Shown: positions 1 to 14,200, counted from the stretch's first letter. The stretch is DNA of 64,000 nt from Apus apus (GCF_020740795.1 NC_067282.1:174472274-174536273); one strand, 5' to 3'. The notes: a model not told the origin generated them from the sequence alone. Translations and numbers: made by a program.

Positions 1-1820
1 CTATTATTCTGAATAAGGTACTTCTGCAGACTGTTGTCTACCATGCTTAGGCTAGACAAAACAGTGTGATGCACCTATCAACAGGAGTGTGGAGAATGCA
101 TCTTACTTAGAAAATGGTAGAAAAATTTTATTTTGCTGCCTAAATCCAGGGCATTTTTTTGCCAGAGAACTTAAGGATCAATCTCAAGGATTGCACGTAT
201 GTTCTGGTAGCATTTGTGTATTATTTCTTTGGCTAGAAAATGTTATTCCAAAGTTTACAAGCAGAAAAGTAGAGAGAGTATTGTGTTATCTTTGCTGGAA
301 AAGCAAAGCAGGAAATAATTATTAAGTGAGTTCAAATAGATGTCTCTAAAGTGTCATACAGAGAATCCAGTAAAATTATGACTGTGTAGAGCTGCCTTTA
401 GAATGCCAAAGAGAGCATTAGAAAAGACCTGTATTTGATTACCTCATCTCTGTCTCCTGCAAGCCTGCATCTGTTTCTGTATCAAGATCCTTGTTCTTGG
501 CTATATGGAATAAAATGGCAGTAATACAGTTTGAGCATCTCAGGCTGCCGAAGAGGAACATTGTTTGGAAGCATGGAGGCAGACAGCTCACACTCCAAGG
601 TCCTCATGCCCAGAAATGGCAGGTGTGCTGAAGCTTCTGTGTATCTGATTTTAATTGAACATAAAGATAATGTAAATGACTAATTTATCTTCTTAAATTG
701 ATTTTAGGTATTTTATTCATGCTGATTGGAGATGCCTTTGGGAAAAATCTCAGTCAGGAACAGCACAGTGTCAATTTGCCCTGGGCTAGGTAGGACTTCT
801 CTGTTTACATCCTTCTTTTGAATTACAAGGCTCTTCAGCTCCTGCTGTCCCAGGTTTCTGGAAAATACATCTCCCTAGACACCTGTGCTACCCGTTTCCA
901 ACACAGGCTATGCAGTAAAATAGAGGAGCCTCCCCATTATCCCTTGGATACCTTGGAGTAATTTACTGGTTTCCAGACCTAAAGCATAGCTGCTTACACC
1001 TTAAGGAGCTGTATTAGCCAGGGAGGTTCTCCTTGTCAAAAAGAGCTCATAGGAAAATTAAATGTATGTAAATCTGGAAAATAATGTAGAACCTGATTGA
1101 AGCTGGTAGTGGGTATAATAAGGAAATGAATAAATAATTGTTTCTGTTATTTGGATTTTGTGGTTGACTGCTGCAGCTTATGACCAGCCATATATTTGGC
1201 AGCTTCAGAAGAAAGTAAAATGCCAACAAGTTAGTGAGAAATTACTAGAAAGACAGCTAAGAGGAACATCTGACAGCTAATACGCATGTTTTCCATTAAG
1301 CAGTGGGAAGGTGTGTAGGAAAAGTTTGCACTAGAGGCAGGATTCAGTTTGATGAGGATTGCTGTAGGGAAGAAGCTGCAAAGGAGATCCCCCAGCTCAA
1401 GGATGGAAATACCATCTGAGAAAGAGGAGAAATGATGTAGAAGAGGGATCACTAGGGACACTTTGATTTAGTTGCACAGATCTTGCACTTGGTATGTTAA
1501 CTAAACTGTCTGTCTTGGCAGTAAGACTGTGCCCAGGACTTAAAGTGGGGAAGGCATAACAAGAGAGTGTTCAGTATTTCATTTAAGTGCCATGTACCCC
1601 ATTTTTTAAGCTCTGCAACCCAAGAAGTGTATATTCACGTTTTCCAATCATGTGATGCAAGACAAGGCAGCCAATTAAGGCAAACTTTCTTCTCCTTTAG
1701 TCTGGTTAAGTTAAAAGTAAATTCATAAAATGTCAAAATCTAAATACAGAGTAAGTACCTTCCAAGTTTGCAGAACCAAATTAAATGAGAGCTATTCACC
1801 ATATGAACAAACAAGTCACA
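1..1820. other. Intergenic DNA, nothing recognised
   Basis: AT-rich single-copy-looking sequence. The open frames here are short and lack family motifs or paired splice signals. No repeat tail, RNA gene or CpG cluster was seen. It lies upstream of DBX2, in the direction where conserved vertebrate synteny would place ANO6, but no ANO6 exon was recognised. Confidence 0.5.
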
Positions 1821-2246
1821 CCAGGAGCAGCTGAGAGAACTAGGGTTGTTCAGTCTGAAGTAAAGGAGGCTGAAGGGAGACCTCATAGCCCTCTACAACT
1901 ACCTGAAAGGAGGTTGTAGGAAGGTGGGTGTTGGCCTCTTCTTGCAAGTAAATAACAACAGGACTAGAGGAAATGGCCTGAAGCTGCTGCAGGGGAGATA
2001 TAGACTAGGTATTAGGAAGAATTTCTATACTGAAAGAGTGGTCAGGCACTGGAATAGCCTGCCCAGGGAAGTGGCTGAGTCACCATCCATGGAGGCATTC
2101 AAGAAACATGTAGATGTGGCACTTCAGGGCATGCTCTAGTGGCTGTGATATTTTGTTTTTTGTTTCTTTGGGGTTTTTTGGTGTGTTGACAGTTGGACTC
2201 GATGATCTTAGAGGTCCTTTCCAACCATGAAAATTCTGTGGTTCTA
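1821..2246 (+). mobile_element. CR1 LINE fragment, 3' end
   Basis: This 5'-truncated CR1 copy is in sense orientation. It starts in the region coding for the extreme C-terminus of ORF2 (the conserved 'RELGLF' stretch is readable just inside the left edge). It then runs through a 71-codon open remnant with the motif '[10 protein letters not shown]', typical of the CR1 ORF2 tail. The 3' part has the family signature 'TTGGACTCGATGATCTTAGA' followed by 'GGTCCTTTCCAACC' and the terminal ATTCTGTGGTTCT repeat. A T-rich insertion lies near 2150-2180. Confidence 0.92.
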
Positions 2247-4420
2247 CTTACTGTGTGTATTCAGGTAACGCACATGCAATACTTTCCTTGGCCAAGGATC
2301 AGTTTGTCACACATTTCCAGGCTGTATGCACTGGAAACCGTCGGGGTTTAGGATGCTACCTGGTTTTAGAATCAAATCAGATCAGTTCATACTCCAGATC
2401 TGAACGAGGAACCTACACTTTTTGTACTGTGCTCTCCAGTTTTTGACAGGTAAGATCTCTTGGGCCTGACTGTACCCGATTATCATACAACCAGAGGATC
2501 AACAGAATTTGCTACCAACTGCTCAGCAGGGCTAGGATGTGTCCCAGAGACAAAGTGCTCAAAGGCTGCCCTGGTTTAATGAGTTCATTCAGTTTTTCTA
2601 CTCTAACATCCTTACTTCAGCTCACATAACCAGCGTTAGGTCTGCACCGTGAATGTCCTGCAAAATAATATTTTCTGTTATTTAAAACCTGGATGAGTTC
2701 TCTGATCTGGTTCATGGTGCTTTGTTGGTACAGCTACGAGAGTAAGGAAAGAATGTGAGAGGCCACTGACAGGTGAAAATAGGAGCGAGGAAGGGAACTG
2801 CTTTAAACGCAGATTTCTATGAATGGGTCGAACCCTGGAACTAGAGATGAAACCTGACATGAATTGTTAACCCGTGTGGCAACCAATCACTCTCTTCCAT
2901 ACAGCAAAGCAAACTGCTACATGTGTTGTGCTTAAAATTCACTGCAACTTGCTAATTATACTTTACTGAGCTACACAGCTGTGATTAACACATTAGTAGC
3001 CACTTCAGCATGAGGAATGGCTTTGGAGGAAACCAAACTTCAAGCCTGTTTTTGAAGGCTACCTTTGACAAGCATCTTTTCCTTGGTGAATATCTTTTAT
3101 TAATGCAGCACAGCTGGATGGACTAAAGGAACTTTTCCAAGTGAATTGAATTACGGTTTTCAGTATCTCAAGCCCTTGGGAACTCTGTGAGAACTTTGTC
3201 AGTGAAAGGAAAGACAGAATAAATCCTTAGGTGTGAATAAATTTATGAAGGGTAATTGGAAAGGCAGCTTCTTCCAGTGTTCCGAAGCAGATGCCCTCCT
3301 GGGAAGACTTGCTTCTTTCTCTTAGAAACATGATAAATATATGTCTCTGCATTTTGGTATTACAATTATGCATATTTCCTTCAGATGTACTCTGGGATCC
3401 ACCAGCCTAGATTCTGTCCTTTTCAATGGCAAGATGAAACTCCAGTCTTCAAATGCTCCCAGGTAAAACAATTGCAATAATATCCTGAGTTTACAAAGTT
3501 GAAGGCCTTCAGATCTGTAAATACAAGTGCTTAAGCTGTGGAACTCCTTTAAACTGAGACCACGGCAGCATATCAGGGCAAAACTATCTGATCATCTTGG
3601 TCTTATTCTTCCTTATACTTACAGCCACTGCTGAAGCCAGAAGGTACAGAAGGTCAGATGACTTGGGCCCCTGGCATGAAGCATCCTCATCAACTCCTCT
3701 GTTCCTGTTCAAGGTAACAATATCTTGGTGCCAATGCAGTAAGTGCCCAAGCTCTGGCAGGGCCAACCTACCCAAAGATGTGAAGGAGGGCTTGCAAGCA
3801 CTTAATTTACATCTCCCAAGGTATTACTAAGTCCTGCAGCAATTAAACCTTTCTTCCTGTCTGCTGAGGACAGGGATGATTCCACTTCTCCATCTGGTTT
3901 AACCTGTGAACTACCCTGATGTCAGCAGGGTTATGCCCCTACTGCAGTACAAAAATAAGGGGTTCACCTGCTCCAGAGGATATCGCAGGGAACATCCCCC
4001 AGATGAGAGGGGCAAACAGCTGCTTTGAAATAAAAGGATTTCTCTGCAAAACAGGGAGATGCTTTCACATCTTTGGGAATGATGTCCAGTTTTAACTTTC
4101 TGCATGTGCATTTGAACTGGAAAATGAGAATTCTTCGCCGCATTACATGGTGTGTTAGTAAATAAGAATACGTGTAAGGAAGTTGAAACGGTCAGAAACA
4201 TCCCTGCCAAAAGATGTTGATGCAGCCAGAAAGCATCGTCTCGCATCTCGAGGAAAACATGATTAAGAGCACCATGTTGATCTTAATCAGATTTATTAAG
4301 ACAAATGTTGAAAATCGACCGTGTGTCTTGTGCGGGTAACCAAAGAGGAAAAAAAAAAAAAAAAAAAAGGCCAGATAAAAATGCCCAGAGGGAGTGAGCT
4401 AATGACTACCTCCCCATTAC
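2247..4420. other. Intergenic DNA upstream of DBX2
   Basis: No gene was recognised. The stretch has several overlapping short open frames around 3580-4250 on both strands, but none has a domain or codon pattern I can support. A pure A run occupies 4349-4368, close to the edge of the DBX2 CpG island. Confidence 0.45.
4349..4368. repeat. Poly(A) homopolymer
   Basis: A run of 20 A residues about 580 bp upstream of the DBX2 start codon, directly before the sharp rise in GC content. No retrosequence was recognised in front of it. Confidence 0.9.
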
Positions 4421-4947
4421 CTCATGGGATCATTAGGTCGACATGATCCCGCCGCGGCCAGCCTGGGAGCCCCCTCCCCGCCGGGACGGGGCCAGAGGCC
4501 TCTCCCTTCCCCCAGCACAGGTGCAGCCCGGCCGCGGGAGGGCCGTGGCGGCGGGCCCGGGGGGGCGGCCGGGCACCGCGGGGCAGCCACCCCCGCGCCA
4601 GGATGCGGCCGGGGCTGCTCAGCTCCCCGCCCTACCCCCCTTCCCCCAGGGGGCTGCCGGGCGAGGCGGCATTGTTGGCCGCGTCCATCACTCCCCGTCC
4701 CCGGCTGACATAATGAATGCGCTTGGACACACCTTCCAGCCCGGCGAAGAGCTGCGCCGCGTCTCCACGGACAGCCCGGCCGAGCTCTCCGCTCCGTTCT
4801 CCTCCGGGGGGCACCCCACGGGCCCGCCCGGCCCCAGAGCCCGGCGCCCCGTCCCAGCCCAGTGAGGGGCCGCGGCGGCCGGGCCGGGCTGGGCTGGGCT
4901 GGGCCGGGCCGGGCAGGGCAGGGCGAGGTGGGGTAAAAGCCCTCGCT

Positions 4948-5284
4948 ATGGTGCCCAGCGCCCTGTATTGGGATCTGGTGGGCTCCTCCGCTCTTCTCAA
5001 CCTGCCGGCGGCGCCCGGTTTCGGCAACTTGGGCAAAAGTTTCCTCATCGAGAACTTGCTGCGGGCCGGGGCGCCGCCGAGCCCTGCCCAGCTCCGTCCC
5101 CTCCCCGCCAGCCCCGTCCCCCTCAAGCTGTGCCCCGCGGCGGAACAAATCAGCCCCTCGGGGGGTCCCTACCCGACAAGATGGGCTTTTCAAGTGCTCA
5201 ACCCCTCCGCGGCGGACAGCGGCCGCCCGCCAGCGCGGGCTCCGGCGGCAGAGAGAGGCACCGTCTTCCCGCCGGCAGCCACAG
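4948..5284 (+). CDS. DBX2: DBX2 coding exon 1
   Basis: Encodes residues 1-112 plus the first base of codon 113. It ends at ACAG followed by the donor GTGAGC. It carries the eh1-like repression motif and a Pro/Ala-rich linker including '[16 protein letters not shown]', a stretch shared with mammalian DBX2. The upstream frame stays open back to 4717 because of GC richness, but the 77 codons before this ATG show no family similarity and are read as 5' UTR. Confidence 0.94.
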
Positions 5285-8200
5285 GTGAGCGCCGGCCCCT
5301 TCCAGCGTCCCCCCCCGGGGAGACGGGTCGGGACGGGAGGCGGTCGGAAGGAGCCTCGGGAGGGCTGAGCGGGGGGCGGCGGGGCGGGGAAGCCGTGCCC
5401 CGAGGGTGCCGTGCCGCCGGGACACCCTTCCCGCGGCCCGGTTCTGCCGGCCGGTGCTGCCGGCGGGGCTCCGACGGCCCGCCCGCCTCTGCGGCTGGCA
5501 GCGGGGCCCGGGGCGCGGGCGCGGGGCTGGCTCTGAGGGCAGCTGGACGGCGGCTTGAAACTGCGCGGGCCGGCGCGGCGGTGGGTGCAGCGAGTGCGGC
5601 GAAGCCTGGTGCTGGTAGCGACCAGCGCTTTTAGCTGCCCTTCCCGCCGTTCCTTCGGGTCTGCTAGTTCTTCACAGCCAGCAAAAGACGGTTCCGGCGA
5701 ACAGGCTCCGGAAGGTATGAAATGTCTAGCTTTGGGAGAAAGACGAGCGGCCCTGCCCCCGTGGGCAGCGATGGCGCGGCAGGCAGCAGCCCCCTCCCCA
5801 GGTGCCCGGTTCCCGGGGTCAGCGAGGGGCGACGGACCGCGCTCTTCCTCTCGAGGAAAACTAATTCAAGCAAAGCAGGCAATTTAATGCAGGTTTTGAA
5901 AAAAACAGGGGCGCAAAAAAGGTCATCTTCAAAGCTGTGTGAAAGGCCCGTGATTAGCAGTTGGGGCGGGTGTCGAAGCCAAAGCCAGCGCCTTCCAGGG
6001 CGCTGGGAGCGGTGTCACCCGTGCGGCTGTGACCGCGCCCGGCAGCCCGGCCTGCCCGCGGGCAGCTGTCCGTCCGTCCGTCCGTCTGTCTGTCCGTCCT
6101 TCCTTCCATCCATCCATCCATCCATCCATCCATCCATCCATCCATCCATCCATCCATCCATCCATCCATCCATCCGTCGTCCGTGCCCCCGCCCGCCCGT
6201 CCGGCAGCCCCGCCGAGAGCTGTGTCGCTGAGTCGGAAGCAGAGAGTTCTACAAAACGGGTTTTGTGCCTTGAATATGCCGATTTTCATAAAAACACTTT
6301 TTTTTTTTTTTTTTTTCCGGTCGTGAATAGAGTTCGGAAGCATTTTTAGGAATGTGCACTTTGTCAGTCATGGAACTGTTTGAATTCAAAGTTTGTTTAT
6401 AAAATTAGGTATTTGACTCGCCACATGTGTAGTATTTTGCCTTTCTGTTATATCAATTTATTTCAGCCTTGTGTGCCATCTCCTGAATTTTTATATATGA
6501 TCGTGTAGTTTTAAATGTACTTAAAATAAAACAAACAGTCATATTTATTGAATTAAGGCTTTAAGGTTTGGAACCAAAAGGCTCGTTTTAGAACCAGAAT
6601 TAAGAATTTATTTTTTTTTTAAGCATAATTTTACTTCATTTAAATCCTAATACCTGTTCTGCAAAATTCAAAGCAGTTTTTGATTCTTAAAAATAACATA
6701 CTTTAAAGATAGGCAGGAGAGAGTCAGATATTCCAAATACTCCAGCTGCATATCAGTTATTTAAACATGTTTATTTTAAGTAACTTTAGGGCAGATCAGG
6801 AAACGAACAGCACGAGTATCATCTTTCTGAAATTAGGTGCACATTCTTCCCTCCCTCCCCAAAAAAAGCCCTAAAGAAAATGCTATGTGTGTGTAGAGAG
6901 CACATGTAAATGAGGAGATAACAAGATGTCCCAGCACTCATTGCTATAGGTAAACTTTTTCTGAGTATAACAGAAGTTCCTGAATGCCAAGTTTTTCAAA
7001 TGCTTGCTTCCAGGATTACTTCTTTCTTTGATTGGCCTACAGTGGTACTCATGAACTTGGGAAGGTGTTGTAGGATTATCTAGTGGTTTGGAGCCGGATC
7101 CTATGTTTCTTCTGATGCCACAGCTTCCAGGGATTTCAGAGGGAGCTTTGAGGAAAAACATCGGTGACAAATACTAGGTTTCCTCATTCATTATGCACTC
7201 AGAAAAAAAAAAAGCCCCCTAAGGTAGAAAGATGGACAACAAAGATGTATATATTCTAAGAGGGATCTGTTGGTTCTTATCTGACTTACATGTCTTAAAG
7301 TGAAGATGGTTCTTAGGTGTCTAGACTTTCATAAATGTACGTTAGATTTCAGCTGTCCTGCCAAGCCAGATTTTGTTTTCTAAGGAGTCTGTTCTCTCTA
7401 GTGTGGGTGAATGCAGAGGGAGCTGTTCAGACTGGACACTTGCATTTGTGAGTAAGTCTTGTTTATGCAGTGATAGGGCAAAAGACTGTTTTGTCAGAAT
7501 AAGAGTTTTAGCCTTGAGGGACTAATGAAGGTAGTTTAACTAAGAGATTTGTACCAGGTAGAATTTTTTAATGTAATGATTTTTGTGAGTATTCACTGAT
7601 TTTTGTAAGGTTTTTGAGGAATAAACTTTCTTATTTGGACCCCTCAAATCACATGGCATTTTGGAAAATCTTGGTCTAAGTTTTTAGTAAGACTGTTGGA
7701 CATGCTAAAACTTTCTTTTTTTTAATCTTTCTGAACTAGTGAATGCTCTGTAGATCATGCAGGGCCTAGAAGTGCCCTAACAAGCTAGCTTGGTATAATC
7801 CAGGATTTTTGAAATAAATTTTTTAAAGTTACAGTTAAAGAGAACTGAAAAATACCAGTAATCTGTATTGATTATGTAGTCCCAAATTCTAGTGAGGTCA
7901 CCAAAAGTTGTCAGAGAGGAAGGAATATAAAATCACACCAGGGACTGAACTGAATATACTGAACCTTTTTACAGTTCCAAACCCAATGTGTATCCACAGC
8001 ATCTATCAAAGAAAGACGTAAAGAAAGCACTCCATTTTGGGTACCTTCTAACACTCCATAAATTTGCTAAAGAATGACATCCTTTATTCTTTCTGTAAGC
8101 TGGAAAAAAAAGAATGAGTGGGATGGCACTTTCTATCTGTGACATCTGATCATGGTAGCTTTTCCCTTTATAACTCCTCAGCAACAAAGTTTAATCAGCA

Positions 8201-11200
8201 AATTTTCATTGCTGTAATTTACAAGTTTCAAAGGATTTAATTTGACCTTTCAAAGTGCTTATCTGGATACATATTTTGAGTTCTCCTCCAAAATTATCCT
8301 AAGTGAAAAAGTACTCTAAAAGTATCACACCATAAGAAGCATCCTCTAGTGAGTGGGCTTGAAATAAATATATTTGTTTGCAGAATATTAAAATAGTAAC
8401 TTTTCATTTTTTTGTTGAGTTTTGAAAATGAAATGCAATCAAATCAGGTTTTTGAAATTGATTTTGTTTATTTTTATTTAAGAGTACAACTGCATGAATA
8501 AATGGCATATAACTTAAGAATGATAAGCAGAAGGAGCATTATTGCTAGATGATAAACTCACTTGCCTTTTACAACATTATGCCAGTTTATACCAGCCTGG
8601 GATATCTGCAGGCTTTCTGGCATCGTGCTCTGAAGCCCCAGTGCGGATGATGAAACACTGAATAGGGCCCACCAGCTCCAGCAGGCATAGGGAGCACTGT
8701 GCTTCTGTCTAGCTGCACTTAGTTTCTCCTAACCTCTGTGCTATAGGCCTGATTCTTCTCTTTCAAAACTTGTTGCCTGGATGAAATATATGTATAATTC
8801 TGCCCTCTGTTTTGTGAGACCTTTGCATTCAGTGTGTATTTGTAGCCCTGACTAGGTAAAGAAGTGCAGAATCTGCTTCTGCTGTTTCAACAATGGGATG
8901 TGTTCTGCTACTGCCTACAAACTTAAAATAAGCACTGTTTTAAAGCAACATTTCCCAGGGGAACGTATTTCAGCTATGTGGCTTATACTTGCACTGCCTG
9001 TTAAAGGAGGAGGGAAGCTCCAGATCAAAGTTCTGAGCAAACAATTGTCTGTTAAGCATGGAAGAAGTCCTCAGTTTCTGCTTGCTGATCTGGGTTTTGG
9101 GCCCTCTCCTGGTACTCTAGTCTTATAATTATCTTGTGGATAAATTATAAGACCTGACAGTTTTCCTCAATGTTTTCTGACATAGGAAAATTATCCAGAG
9201 GATGCTGAGATGCAGTCTTTTGTAGCACAGTTGCATTAAAGAGGTCCATTCCACATCTTTACTTACGACTTGGTTTCTAGAAGTATTGGCTGACACCAGG
9301 TCAGAGTGACCTCCTTGATAAATGTGAAGTTACTTGGCTACCTGAAATCATTTTCTGAAAACCTCTGCTCTTCTCAAGTAATTTGCCCTGGAGGAGGATG
9401 ACAGTAAGTGCTTTACATCCTGAATGTACACATGCATGGCAAGAATCTGGCTTTCTGCTTTAATCTTGGCATTTTGATAGATTAACAGAGAAACGAAACT
9501 GAAAAGTGCAACAAAAGAAATAAATATAACAGTGAGATACTTCCTTTGCAAAACTTGCTGAAAAATTGAGCTTATGGGATTTTTGCCTAAAGTATCAGGG
9601 GCTTTTCCAGGCTAACTCTTTGGATCAGCATCAGTTTTTTCCCCTCAAGTGATGACAGCAATTATATCCTGCAACACTATTATTTTAATCAATATACCTT
9701 ATTACTTGAATTACATAAATAAAGTGGGGTTTCTCCTTAATTTTGGACCCTCTCTTAGTGAATAAATGCTTACTAATTACTGATTTCAAACCAACTGGCA
9801 GCCAGAATGTGTCCTCAAGTGACATGTAACCCTAACTTTCAGTAAAATAGAAGGTAGGAAAGAGCATAGTGTTTTATCTCAGCTCCTTCTAGGCTTCACT
9901 AGCCTCTGGAACGTGCTACCCTCACTCAGGCAACAAGTTGACTAACAAGTCTCTGGATCTTCCTGTTTTGTAGGTGTTTTCTGGGGACAGAAAGTTTTTT
10001 TAGGGTGGGGAGATCTATTTGGCATTTTTTTTTTAACGCCCTGATTGCTAGGAGCACTGAGGCATCTTCATTGTTTTAAAAGTTTGTCTTTGGAAACAGA
10101 GAAGTTTCTGTACCCTTCAGAAATCATAGGCTGCATGCAGCAGCTTTTCCTGCTTCCAGTTAACTTTGTGAGCTGTTTATAATAGAGTCGGTTTGGGGTG
10201 CCTAGCATACCTTAAGAATGGCTGTAAAATGGCTTTTAAAGGACAAATCTTTGTTCTCATTGTAAGGTTGCCAGAGCTAGACTTAGTGCCAGTTGTTCTT
10301 TCCAACCCAGCCACCAGTCTGGCAGTCCAGACTCAGCGGGGAATATGAACATTGGCTGGCAGTGCTTTTGCCTCTGGCGACTCTTGCTGCAAAGCCTCTG
10401 AAAGAAAGAAGATCCTAAGTTTGGTCCTTAGTAAGATTTAAGTCCTGCCAGAAGATCTCCAGGCTGCACTGGGAAGACAAGTGGTGGGGTTTGTAGAAAA
10501 GGAATTCACAGAGGGGAAACCGTGGAGTCAATTATGCCTACAGTTAGCAGATTAACTTCTGAAAAATGTCTTTTTGTATTGCCAAATGAAATGGTCTTCT
10601 GAAACCTTGTAATATATTTTAAATGTTTTTAGAAAACCCACAAATGTGATAAGGATTAATCTCAAGGCAAGTTCTTGAGTGCAGATTTTGGGTTTTGTTG
10701 TACTGTTTTACATTAACAAATTCCCCTGAATTTCGAAAGGCAAGTTCTCTGCCTCCATTGTCCTACCAAAGGTGTTATGCATTCTTTGTGTAATGCAGCT
10801 CTGCAAAATAACTCTTAATATATACATTTTTCTAAATGGTACTTCATGGTCAGTCATGATCCATAGCAGAATTGGGATGGAAATACTTTAAATATGAAAA
10901 TAATTGCAGGTATATAAGGTGGCAGGAGGCTTTTTCAAATGTCATATATATAGACCCAGATCCTTATAAAGTTAGGCATCTGAGTATTTTCAGTAACCTG
11001 GACTGTGTTTCTGTGAGGGGAGTTGTCACATTGGAGAAGTGGCCTTTGCATTGTGCTGAAAAATTTACTAAAATATCCTTTGAAAAGCTGCCTTTTCTGA
11101 AGTTGTAGCACATAATTCTCTTAAGGTATTTTTTATGTATGTTGCCCTCCTCCTCATGAATCTCAGACAGTTTGGTATTGTTTGTTGCAGTCCCCACCCC

Positions 11201-14200
11201 TGGAATCTTGTGGCTATGAATATCTCAGATTTCAGCTTGAAAAGGTATTTCCTTGTGCAAATGTAAAAAGACTAAAAGCCCCATGTGTTTACAAAGAAAA
11301 GCAAAAAGAAAGAAAAGGAATTCACCCTTTGTTATGTTTTCACTCTAATGTTTAGCCAGTCTTGAGACTTTGGGTGATTAAATGGTGCATTTTGGCCAGT
11401 TGTGAGATTTCAAGTTAGGGCTGCAATAGTGAAAAACCAGTGAATTGTTCTCTTACAGCATATGACCCTAATTTTACCTTGCTTGAGGAAATGATTTCTA
11501 AACAAATTGCAATATGTTGAAAATCAAAGAAAATAACCTCAGTGCCTTTATAGCTGAATTTTATAATTTTTTACAGAGTTTTTATGGCTGTAGATAGGGT
11601 TGTGTTTTTATGACATTACCTGTGAAGGATAGGAAGAAGGTCATGGTAATTCAGCTGTTTGGCAAAAAATAAATGATTAATGTCATTGTCTAAATACCTT
11701 GCCTAGTCCATAGTCAATACAGAGAGATGCCTTCTGAGAATGTCACAGTTTACCTTCTTAGACATGTATTTTAAGATGATGAATTGTTACATAGAGCTAT
11801 TTACCTCTTCTCATTGACTGTGCAGGAGGCCTTGACAAGGACCTTAGACCACACAATGAACTTTTAGACAGAGAAGTGACAGTAGTGCCCCTTTTGACAA
11901 GAACTGTTAGGCAGAAAGTGCTGGGGCACGTTACCTCATGGGCATCTTGAAGAAGTATGGAGCTGGAGACAATGATGGTGCATCCACAGCTGTCCAATCC
12001 ATGATCTCTCTTCTAAATAGCCAGGCTGTGTACAAGGCATGGGAAGGGTGGAAGCCACATTTACTGCTGGCACCAGGAGACCCATGTAGTCTTTGGCAAA
12101 TGGTGTGGGGTTTGGTTGTTGCTTTGGGTTGTCACAGAGATGAAATCTGACCATGCATTGTCACCAGCACAGGGCACTTGTGTTTCCTCAGGCAGAGAAA
12201 AACATGTACAGCAAATCATGCCGTAAAAATTAGACCCATGAATGATGCCTCTGAAAACTGATGGTGCTTCACATGATCTCAGTTGATCTGTAGTGTGACT
12301 GTCAGCCACTACATTGCAGTGGATGTAAGGAAACGATGACCATGCTATCAGCACGTTTCAAGCCCTTTTTGGTGTGACTACTCTGCTAATTTTGAAAGCC
12401 CTGTGGAGACCTGACATAAAAATGCAAGTCCACTTCTCACATCTGCTTTTTGTGCAGGATTTCAAAAAATACATATTTAGAAGTTCAAAATTCTTTTTGT
12501 GAACATTAGCTAATATTTTACAGCTGATGTGCGAATGCTGCTCTGGTCTGCCCTTTTGGCTTGATGATCTCTGAGTGTTCATGGAGTCCTGTTTTACAGG
12601 AATAGATGGGAAGCGAGTAGACAGTGACTTTTGGGAGTGGAGGAAATCCAGCTCTGAGCAATGCTGTACCACAAGCGCTCGCAGTAAGCTTTGCCAGCTG
12701 TGTGGTGGTGACTGCCTAGGCAATGGCTGTTGCTTCCTCCTCATGGCCAGGGACTCCCCTTCAGCTGGCTGAAATGCTTTGGAGGTGCAGAACTGCTGCT
12801 GGAGCGTTGTACTCTAAACACAGTAACTGCCGAGGACAGAGAGCCAAGGATCACTGCAGGGCCCAGGGCTTGGGGTTCAGGAGAAGTGCTGCCATGTGGC
12901 TCAGATGGACCACTAGCCTGGCAGAGCCACTGTTGGACTGTTTGCAGGGAGCTCTTAACGACATGAAACTCTCCTGCAGCTTTGCAAAAGCTTGCCTTAA
13001 TCGTAACCAAGAATGGGCATAGGTAGGAAATTACAGTTTATTTGTGCCTGCTTTATGGGCACAAAGCATCCAAGATTCTGAAATTAAATGGGATCATTTT
13101 ATCAATAATATTTTCAATTTGCCTGCCAGGGCTGGAGGCTTGGCATCACTGTGGGGAGCATTTAATGTGGATTTAGCAATACTTGGAGAATTCAAGGACT
13201 GCCTTTGTGCAGCTTGAGGTCTCTCTGTTCCTGCTCTTACTGATTCTTGTTGGCTGGCTCTAGGCAGCTGTCTCACTCACTCTTCAGAGGTGTTTTAGCT
13301 CTCTTCATGGGATTGTACAACATTTTTATCAGTTAGCTATAAAAATCCCCAACAAACTGCATGTGCAGTGAAGGAGCCATGTATGGGTAATACCAGAAGT
13401 TTACCATCTTTCACTTTTCCTCAATAGTCAGTTTTTCTTTGCCCCTTTCCACTTTCCTGCTGGCTAATGGCCAATACTATTTCCCAAGACATTACACAAC
13501 ACTAGGATTAGAAAAAGCAAATAGTGCCTTAAATGACACACCATTTAAAAATTGCATGTCCATTTGAACTGAATTACATTTAGCAACCTTACTCTCAAAA
13601 TGGTGGATAGTTAGAGGGACAACTTCTAGTTCCACTGTTGGCATGACTTCTTACTATGGGAGGGATTTTGATTCTAGAATATCTTCAGAGCTGGAAGTAT
13701 ATTTTAGAATATCAGGATCTGATCAAATCTTGGAGTTTTAGCACTGGATAAGCTGGAGGTCCATTTGAATGTTTAGAGTAACTGTATTGCTTGTGAAATA
13801 TTTTGAATTCAGAAAGCTGAATGTAAATAAGCATTATTACAAAAAATATTCATGCAGCAACAATGTCTAAAAAATTTGGCTTTTGTGAAAAAATAGGAAT
13901 AAATTATTGATTTCATTTTGGATATATCATCCTATTTATGACCGTATAAATTTTCTTTTAAGGCATGTAGTACAGTTTTTGGACTGCCAAAATACACTTA
14001 TACCCTACTCTGATATTTCATTTTCATATGTCTGTGAAGATAAACCTGTAAAATCTCACTCTTGTGAAATGCTTAGTTCCTCACAGTCTCTATTTTTATG
14101 AAATAGGAATGCTAAGCAGAAAAGGAACCCTTGGAGACGTTCAGAATCCTCCTGGACATGTTGCTGTGTAATCTGCTCTAAGGCATCCTGCTCTAGTAGA

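Larger units (their letters stand above)
4436..6235. promoter_or_regulatory. DBX2: CpG island at the DBX2 promoter and first exon
   Basis: GC content and CpG density rise abruptly near 4436 and fall off after about 6235; sequence on both sides is AT-rich. The island covers the presumed promoter, 5' UTR, exon 1 and the first kilobase of intron 1. No TATA box is visible close to the start codon, which fits a CpG-island promoter with dispersed initiation. Many long open frames on both strands here are a by-product of GC-rich, stop-poor sequence. Confidence 0.85.

Noticed and set aside
1-4400. Possible first exon of ANO6 expected from synteny
   Set aside because: No recognisable N-terminal sequence or CpG-island promoter was found on the - strand here; it probably lies beyond the window.
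4417-5193. 258-codon frame on the - strand opposite DBX2 exon 1
   Set aside because: Low-complexity Pro/Arg/Gly/Ala peptide opposite a real exon; a GC-driven shadow with no family features.
4717-5634. 305-codon open frame spanning DBX2 exon 1
   Set aside because: Only the part from 4948 to 5284 is similar to DBX2, and a perfect donor ends it. The rest is open because CpG-island sequence has few stops.
5929-6349. Repetitive peptides (MDGW or HPSI repeats) on both strands
   Set aside because: Direct translation of the CCAT microsatellite in several frames, not coding.
9348-9551. 67-codon - strand frame with a strong hydrophobic segment ([20 protein letters not shown])
   Set aside because: It looked like a signal anchor, and an acceptor-like TTTTTCAG precedes it. 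However, it has no ATG before the hydrophobic part, no family similarity that I recognise, and no partner exon was found; chance is more likely.
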